Assembly (NCBI GenBank): GCA_900554725.1
Contig: USII01000023.1
Span: 1 to 10,032 of the forward strand
Source: an uncultured Eubacteriales bacterium
Lineage (GTDB): Bacteria; Bacillota; Clostridia; Christensenellales; Christensenellaceae
Direction of reading: 5' to 3'
Length of the DNA: 10,032 nt
In this document: positions 6,239 to 10,032 of the stretch, in pieces
Position numbering within the stretch: position 1 is the stretch's first letter
Layout: each line of letters begins with the position of its first letter
Translations under genes and position numbers: made by a program
Notes under the pieces: generated by a model
What the model saw: only the letters and a program-made list of their open reading frames with translations
Told to the model about the DNA's origin: nothing
The model's database searches: none

Positions 6239-7273
6239 CTAAAAGCACTTTTGGCTGCGCTTCTTGCGGCACTGCTCCTTCTGTTCGCACTGGTAGCAGA
6301 TTTCGTTTGGAATCTCCCCTTTTAAGAAGAAGTCCGTAATGTTCTGCACAGTGGTCTGGGCGATATTGGAAAGCGCTTCCTCTGTGAGAAACGCCTGATG
6401 GGAGGTGATGAGCACATTGGGCATGGTGATGAGCCGGGCAAGGGTGTCATCCTCCACGATATGGCCGGAAAAATCCTCAAAGAACAAATCGGATTCCTCT
6501 TCATATACATCCAGGCACGCCGCGCCCACATGGCGCGCCTTGATGGCCTCCAGCAGCGCTTCCGCGTCAATGAGCGCGCCGCGGGAGGTATTGATGAGAA
6601 AGACGCCTTTTTTCATCAGCCGCATGGAGTCGGCATCGATGATATGGTCTGTTTCGGGCGTGAGCGGGCAGTGCAGGGAGATGATATCGCTCTTTTGAAA
6701 AAGCTCCTTTAGGGGGACATAGCAAATGTCGCTCTCCTGAGCGGGGAAGGGATCGTATGCCAGCACATGCATTCCAAAGCCCTTGCAGATATCGATAAAG
6801 CAGCGGCCGATTTTGCCCGTTCCGATGACGCCCATCGTCTTGCCGAACAGGTCGAACCCAGTCAGCCCGGAGAGGCTGAAGTTGAAATCCTTGGTGCGGA
6901 TATAGGCTTTGTGGATGCGGCGCACGGATGTGAGCAGCATGGCCATGGCATGCTCTGCCACGGCATGGGGGGAATAGGCAGGCACCCGGGCGATATGGAT
7001 TTTCCCATACGCGGCGCGCACATCCACATTGTTAAAGCCCGCGCAGCGAAGGGCCAGCAGCTTTACGCCGCTCTCATACAGCTTTTGAATGACTTCCCCG
7101 CTCAGCACATCGTTTACAAAGGTGATCACCACATCATAGCCGCGCGCGAGTTCTGCGGTATCCTCGTTTAGTTTTGTCTCATAGTATTTGATCTCGATGC
7201 CCGCCTGGGGCGCAAACCGGGAAAAGCTCTCTTTGTCAAAGGATTTGGCGTCAAACATCGCCGCTCTTATCAT
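6239..7273 (-). CDS. D-lactate dehydrogenase-like 2-hydroxyacid dehydrogenase with Cys-rich tail
   Basis: A 344-residue NAD-dependent enzyme of the D-2-hydroxyacid dehydrogenase family, closest in pattern to D-lactate dehydrogenases, which interconvert pyruvate and D-lactate in fermentation. The N-terminal part is the split catalytic domain (NNVDV at 81-85, YSPHAVAEHAM at 100-110). The nucleotide-binding domain has GTGKIG at 151-156 and D174, which favours NAD. The catalytic residues R231 (NTSRGALID), E260 (DVYEEE) and H292 (SHQAF) are all present. The last ~20 residues are unusual: four cysteines at 326, 329, 335 and 343 among lysines and glutamines, beyond the normal family end. ATG at 7273 has AAAGAGG eight bases upstream. 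It lies 120 bases downstream of the acetyltransferase gene on the same strand and ends at a bidirectional terminator. The exact substrate is not certain; other 2-keto acids are possible. Confidence 0.93.
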   Translation of the reverse strand: MIRAAMFDAKSFDKESFSRFAPQAGIEIKYYETKLNEDTAELARGYDVVITFVNDVLSGEVIQKLYESGVKLLALRCAGFNNVDVRAAYGKIHIARVPAYSPHAVAEHAMAMLLTSVRRIHKAYIRTKDFNFSLSGLTGFDLFGKTMGVIGTGKIGRCFIDICKGFGMHVLAYDPFPAQESDICYVPLKELFQKSDIISLHCPLTPETDHIIDADSMRLMKKGVFLINTSRGALIDAEALLEAIKARHVGAACLDVYEEESDLFFEDFSGHIVEDDTLARLITMPNVLITSHQAFLTEEALSNIAQTTVQNITDFFLKGEIPNEICYQCEQKEQCRKKRSQKCF

Positions 7274-7393
7274 GGCAGCATACCTCTTTCTTTCTGGATT
7301 TTACAGAAACCCTGCGGCGCGGCAAAACGCCCGGGCCTTCTTTTATAGACTGCATCAAACTCGATGTTTTATGCGCGCTTTTGGCACTTTCTG

Positions 7394-8275
7394 CTATGCG
7401 TGCGAGAGCAGGGGCAGGCGCATTTTATGGCCGGCGACGGGGTTTTCCCCTCGGCTTCGCACAAAAAGGGTCTCATCCTGGCCGAAGATGCGCTGGCAGG
7501 AATACATGGCGCCGAAAGAAGAGCAGGGAGAAAAGCCCAGCTCAGCCTGAGAAACGCCGAGAGGGCAAACTTCCTCCAGAATCTCCTGAAGCTGCTGGCC
7601 GGGGGAGCAGAAGATGTCGTAACACAGCAGGCGTTCTCCCTGTGGCTGGGCGATGCAGATGGCATCCCTGCCCGGGGAATAGTAGATATCGTTTCTAAGC
7701 GAAGCGCCGCAGTAAAACATGAGAAGCGAGAAGTTTTCCTGCATGGAGCAGCAGGAAAAGGGATTTCCCTGCCGGTAGCAGCGGCGCAGCAGCGCCTCCC
7801 CCTCTTTGGTGCAGGGATCGATGCGCGAAAAATCCCCGGGCCGCTGGGAAAGCGGGAAGAAAAATGCATATTCTTCCTGGGGCTGGAAGCCAAATTTGGG
7901 GTAGAAGTTCAGCACGGTGTCGTTGGCATAAAGGTAGATGCCCTGGCAGCAGCTCTCCCACTCCAAAAGCACATGCTCTAAAAGCTGTCGCGCCAGCCCC
8001 TGGCCGCGAAAGCGGGGAGCCGTCATCACCGTGCCCAACTGAACATAGCACTTGCGCTCCCCAAAGCGCAAAAACTCCATCGCGTTTACCGAGACATTTG
8101 CGATAACCTCCTCCCCCTCCACCAAGGCATAGGGAAGATAGCTCTGCTGCCAGTAGCCGCCGCGGTGCCATTCGGCAAAGGAAATCCCAAAAATCTGCTC
8201 TGCAAGGGAGAAAAAACTCTGGCGCAGGGCTGCGTTTTCCCGCAGCTGCGCGCCAAAAACCAAGCGATAAGGCAT
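7394..8275 (-). CDS. GNAT-family N-acetyltransferase, Cys-rich
   Basis: A 293-residue acetyl-CoA-dependent acyltransferase. The GNAT fold occupies the N-terminal ~150 residues: a first helix region at 13-30, strands around 47-70, the acetyl-CoA loop R88-x-x-G-x-G-x-A95 (RFRGQGLA) followed by a long helix, and YLYANDTVLNFYPKFGF, the usual last strand and helix with the product-facing tyrosine. The remaining ~140 residues form an extension I do not recognise. The whole protein carries 14 cysteines, including two CC pairs, which is high for a cytoplasmic enzyme. The start at 8275 is preceded by AAAAAAGGAG at proper spacing; a much longer frame from 8488 would run through the promoter and shows no conserved sequence. 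The substrate is unknown. A promoter lies just upstream, and the dehydrogenase gene follows on the same strand after 120 bases. Confidence 0.88.
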   Translation of the reverse strand: MPYRLVFGAQLRENAALRQSFFSLAEQIFGISFAEWHRGGYWQQSYLPYALVEGEEVIANVSVNAMEFLRFGERKCYVQLGTVMTAPRFRGQGLARQLLEHVLLEWESCCQGIYLYANDTVLNFYPKFGFQPQEEYAFFFPLSQRPGDFSRIDPCTKEGEALLRRCYRQGNPFSCCSMQENFSLLMFYCGASLRNDIYYSPGRDAICIAQPQGERLLCYDIFCSPGQQLQEILEEVCPLGVSQAELGFSPCSSFGAMYSCQRIFGQDETLFVRSRGENPVAGHKMRLPLLSHA

Positions 8276-8309
8276 CGTAAATGCTCCTTTTTTCCGGGTA
8301 TCCTTTTTT

Positions 8310-8339
8310 AGTATAACAGAGAAAGCGGCGGCATTGCAA
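8310..8339 (-). promoter_or_regulatory. Predicted promoter of the acetyltransferase gene
   Basis: On the minus strand TTGCAA (8339-8334), an 18-base spacer and TATACT (8315-8310) form a good -35/-10 pair. The start of transcription would be near 8303, about 28 bases before the ATG, with the AGGAG ribosome binding site between. This supports the 8275 start over the longer frame. Confidence 0.55.
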
Positions 8340-8412
8340 GAAAGGAAAGCGGCAAGCGGCCCCTCTTGGGCATACTGGCGGAATCGAGAATGGGCATATG
8401 CCGAAAAAGGGC

Positions 8413-8443
8413 TTGCGTTAAAGCAAAATTTACACGCTAAAAT
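8413..8443 (+). promoter_or_regulatory. Possible promoter of the broken MFS gene
   Basis: TTGCGT (8413-8418) and TAAAAT (8438-8443) are separated by 19 bases, slightly long. It is in the right place for the divergent MFS gene at 8500 but is weaker than the other promoters here. Confidence 0.3.
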
Positions 8444-8499
8444 GAAAAAGAATTTGAAAGGGTGGGGGAAGTGCTCTGCTCCATGCATTGGGAGGGAAA

Positions 8500-9050
8500 A
8501 TGGAAAAACAGAAGAGCTTTTATGGATGGCGGGTGCTGGCCGCGCTGGTGTTTATCATGGCCATAGGCATCGGCTTATATGGAGGAGTAAACAGCGCGTT
8601 TGTAAAGCCCGTATGCGATAACCTGGGCGTGCCCAGGGGCGAGCTTACGCTTTACCGCACCATCATTTCCCTGGTGGGAGCCGCGCTCATGCCCTTTTAT
8701 GGGCGCCTGATTCGAAAGGTGGGGTGCGCAAGCTGCTGATTGCCTCCTCTTTCGGAATTCCCCTGGCCTATTTCTGCTATTCCTGGGCCAGCCAGCTGTG
8801 GCATTTTTACCTGATTGCGTTCCTCGAAGGGCTGTTTACCAATGGAATCAGCTTTCTGACAGTAGGCACTGTGGTAAACAACTGGTTTGAGAGCAAAAGG
8901 GCCGTGGCGACGGGCCTTGCCTTTGCGGGAAGCGGGTTGGGCGGCGCGGTTTTCATGCCGGTTGTCAGCGCCGTCATCGAGGCCTGGGGTTGGAGATGGG
9001 CCTACCGTATGACGGCAGCAGCCGGATTGGCGCTTCTGCTGCCGGCGCTG
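8500..9050 (+). pseudogene. MFS transporter remnant (OFA/MCT-like), frameshifted and truncated
   Basis: The first half of a major facilitator, a 12-helix membrane carrier probably for small organic anions. FYGWRVLAALVF at residue 7 onward, NSAFVKPVCDNLGVPRGELTLYRTI and PFYGRLIRKVG cover helices 1-2. The frame then runs to a stop at 8739. The reading continues in another frame from about 8724 with VRKLLIASSFGIPLAYF, LWHFYLIAFLEGLF, VVNNWFESKRAVATGLAFAGSGLGG and WGWRWAYRMTAAAGLALLLP. Joining the two gives an unbroken family pattern if GGGG (8721-8724) had one more G. Homology stops near 9050, about helix 6; the rest of that frame to 9224 is not MFS-like and helices 7-12 are missing. Start ATG 8500 with GGGAGG just upstream. 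Since both a frameshift and a deletion are present, it is very probably dead, even if the G-run were a sequencing error. Confidence 0.85.
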
Positions 9051-9153
9051 AACGATAAACGGCGCGATGGCTTCCATATATGCAGGGCTCAAAATCATAG
9101 GTTCTTCCCCCGGCGATTTTTTATGTTGAAAAAATCCTTTGATAAAACCCGGC

Positions 9154-9182
9154 TTGCGGAGCGCCGCCAAATATCGTATGAT
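9154..9182 (+). promoter_or_regulatory. Predicted promoter of the small membrane protein gene
   Basis: TTGCGG (9154-9159), a 17-base spacer and TATGAT (9177-9182). Transcription would begin near 9189. That puts ATG 9194 almost at the transcript end and TTG 9227 behind a normal leader with a strong ribosome binding site. Confidence 0.45.
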
Positions 9183-9226
9183 GGGAACAGCAGATGTACC
9201 GGAAATTGCCGGAGGAGGTGCTGAAA

Positions 9227-9712
9227 TTGAGTATCCAGGAGGCTCTCATCGGAATGTTTACCGACGATCCCATCAACTGGCTTAAATGGGGGGTTGTATT
9301 TGCGATTCTGATCGGGGGTTATGTCATCGCGGTGCCGCTCTATAAAAAGGTTTCTTATCTCATCAGCTGGGAACGGAAGCGGGAGATCGCAAGGAGCAGA
9401 GGGCATATTATAGAGGCGACCCTTGTGCGCAGGCATCCCGTTGGCGAGGTGGCCCGCTACAATTGGCGCGCTACCTACCGCTGCACAGTCCAGGGCGAGG
9501 AACGCAAATACTCTGCCTACTTCAAACATCCGGCAACACCGCCCCTGCGCCTGTATCTTTACTATATTGATAACCCCAAGAAGCTTTTTTCCTATGAAGA
9601 ATACCACTACGAGAATCATAAAGCACTGCTCTTATTTCCTCTCATGTTTCTGCCCTGGATTTTGGCCGGCATTGCCCTCGCCTTCCTTGACGTAGACTTT
9701 TCGGGATTTTAA
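9227..9712 (+). CDS. Two-helix membrane protein of unknown function
   Basis: I do not recognise a named family with confidence. From TTG at 9227 the product has 161 residues. A first membrane helix lies at about 18-38 (WLKWGVVFAILIGGYVIAVPLY) and a second near the C-terminus at about 133-154 (LLLFPLMFLPWILAGIALAFL). Between them is a ~90-residue soluble part with a beta-rich look (GHIIEATLVRRHPVGE, YNWRATYRCTVQGEERKYSAYF, LRLYLYYIDNPKKLF). That layout resembles DUF3592-type proteins, but the likeness is weak. The TTG start is chosen because GGAGGAGG (9211-9218) sits eight bases before it, while ATG at 9194 (172 residues) has no good ribosome binding site and lies about 5 bases from the predicted transcription start. 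The gene follows directly on the truncated MFS remnant and ends at a very strong terminator. Confidence 0.8.
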   Translation: MSIQEALIGMFTDDPINWLKWGVVFAILIGGYVIAVPLYKKVSYLISWERKREIARSRGHIIEATLVRRHPVGEVARYNWRATYRCTVQGEERKYSAYFKHPATPPLRLYLYYIDNPKKLFSYEEYHYENHKALLLFPLMFLPWILAGIALAFLDVDFSGF

Positions 9713-9738
9713 AAAGCATATGGGATTCCCGGGCGCTC

Positions 9739-9779
9739 AAAAGAGGCTTGTATCAGTTTATGATACAAGCCTCTTTTTT
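9739..9779 (+). terminator. Very strong terminator after the membrane protein gene
   Basis: A perfect 17-pair stem (9739-9755 with 9761-9777) around a 5-base loop GTTTA, with the T-run reaching 9779. Because of the A-run at its left base it could also stop transcription arriving from the right. It begins 27 bases after the stop codon. Confidence 0.93.
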
Positions 9780-9892
9780 GCAATTAAGGAGGCAGTGCTC
9801 AGTCCGGCACCTCGAATCTGTCCGAATTTTAGAGAAGTAGGCCCAAAAAAGTGCGCAAAACAAAAAAGAGCCTTCTTTTTTAGGGAAAGTTT

Positions 9893-9913
9893 TGCCCGGC
9901 GGGCATTTTTTTT
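9893..9913 (+). terminator. Second terminator-like hairpin, before the TspO-like gene
   Basis: TGCCC (9893-9897), loop GGC and GGGCA (9901-9905), followed by eight T bases. A weaker A/T hairpin lies just before it (about 9863-9881). No gene lies between this and the strong terminator at 9739-9779, so it may end a short RNA, back up the first terminator, or be a relic. Confidence 0.5.
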
Positions 9914-9941
9914 GTATATTCTGGGGCCAAAGGAATATGCT
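9912..9941 (+). promoter_or_regulatory. Possible promoter of the TspO-like gene
   Basis: TTGTAT (9912-9917), an 18-base spacer and TATGCT (9936-9941). The implied transcription start near 9948 would begin at the AGGAGG ribosome binding site (9948-9953), leaving a very short leader, so the assignment is weak. Confidence 0.3.
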
Positions 9942-9958
9942 AGCCCTAGGAGGTATCT

Positions 9959-10032
9959 ATGAAAAAGAACAGATGGCAGCCCTATGTTGGGTTTATTGTA
10001 CTTTCGGAAGCGGTTGGCCTGCTGGCCGGGGT
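9959..10032 (+). CDS. Probable TspO/MBR-family membrane protein, 5' end only
   Basis: Only the first 24 codons are in the window; the gene continues to the right. ATG at 9959 is five bases after a perfect AGGAGG. The visible start, KKNRWQPYVGFIVLSEAVGLLAG, is a short basic, tryptophan-containing N-terminus leading into a first membrane helix with the EAVG-L-G pattern I associate with bacterial TspO (tryptophan-rich sensory protein), a five-helix membrane protein linked to tetrapyrrole binding and stress responses. With so little sequence this is a reasoned guess; any small membrane protein could begin this way. Confidence 0.6.
   Translation, partial: MKKNRWQPYVGFIVLSEAVGLLAG

Noticed and set aside
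7364..7981. A 205-codon plus-strand open frame
   Set aside because: Antisense to the GNAT gene, whose acetyl-CoA motif and ribosome binding site are clear on the other strand.
8276..8488. N-terminal extension of the GNAT gene to 8488
   Set aside because: It would contain the predicted promoter and ribosome binding site, and the added 71 residues show no conserved pattern.
9720..9962. An 80-codon plus-strand open frame
   Set aside because: It runs straight through two terminator hairpins and ends inside the start of the TspO-like gene.
1..10032. CRISPR array, tRNA/rRNA genes, insertion sequence or attachment sites
   Set aside because: No regularly spaced direct repeats, no cloverleaf, no transposase or integrase motif was found on either strand.

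Overview
The window looks like a chromosomal segment of a Gram-positive anaerobe of the class Clostridia (Bacillota), possibly from the gut. The clues are strong AGGAGG-type ribosome binding sites, sigma-A-like promoters, many stem-loop terminators followed by T-runs, and gene families typical of fermentative Clostridia. This placement is an inference; there is no rRNA or other marker gene to confirm it. Most of the window is GC-rich. The first ~830 bases and a patch around 2400-2560 are visibly AT-rich.

Left part (1-2937). An AT-rich gene for a small HEPN-like protein (79-636) has a composition unlike everything to its right and is probably acquired. A non-coding stretch with a nested inverted repeat (830-910) separates it from a minus-strand DMT/EamA transporter gene whose two halves are unusually similar. 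About 1.1 kb of apparently gene-free DNA follows (1848-2937); it may hold decayed coding sequence.

Centre (2938-6240). A LysR-type regulator is followed by its own terminator. Next comes a promoter with a textbook LysR operator (ATAC-N7-GTAT) centred about 66 bases upstream of the predicted transcription start, a ~280-base leader, and a two-gene operon: an aldo-keto reductase and a double-domain carboxymuconolactone-decarboxylase-like protein. The simplest reading is that the regulator switches this operon on in response to an unknown, probably carbonyl or quinone-like, compound. A strong bidirectional terminator separates the operon from the convergent genes to its right.

Right part (6239-10032). 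Two minus-strand genes encode a GNAT acetyltransferase and, downstream of it, a D-lactate-dehydrogenase-like 2-hydroxyacid dehydrogenase with a cysteine-rich tail. Divergent from the GNAT gene lies a broken MFS transporter gene, frameshifted at a G-run and missing its second half. Then come a small two-helix membrane protein probably starting at TTG, a very strong terminator, a second terminator-like hairpin, and the first 24 codons of a probable TspO/MBR gene running off the window.

I found no CRISPR array, tRNA, rRNA, insertion sequence or clear new defence system. The most interesting items are the LysR operator/leader arrangement, the duplicated EamA protein, the HEPN-like orphan, and the cysteine-rich tail on the dehydrogenase.
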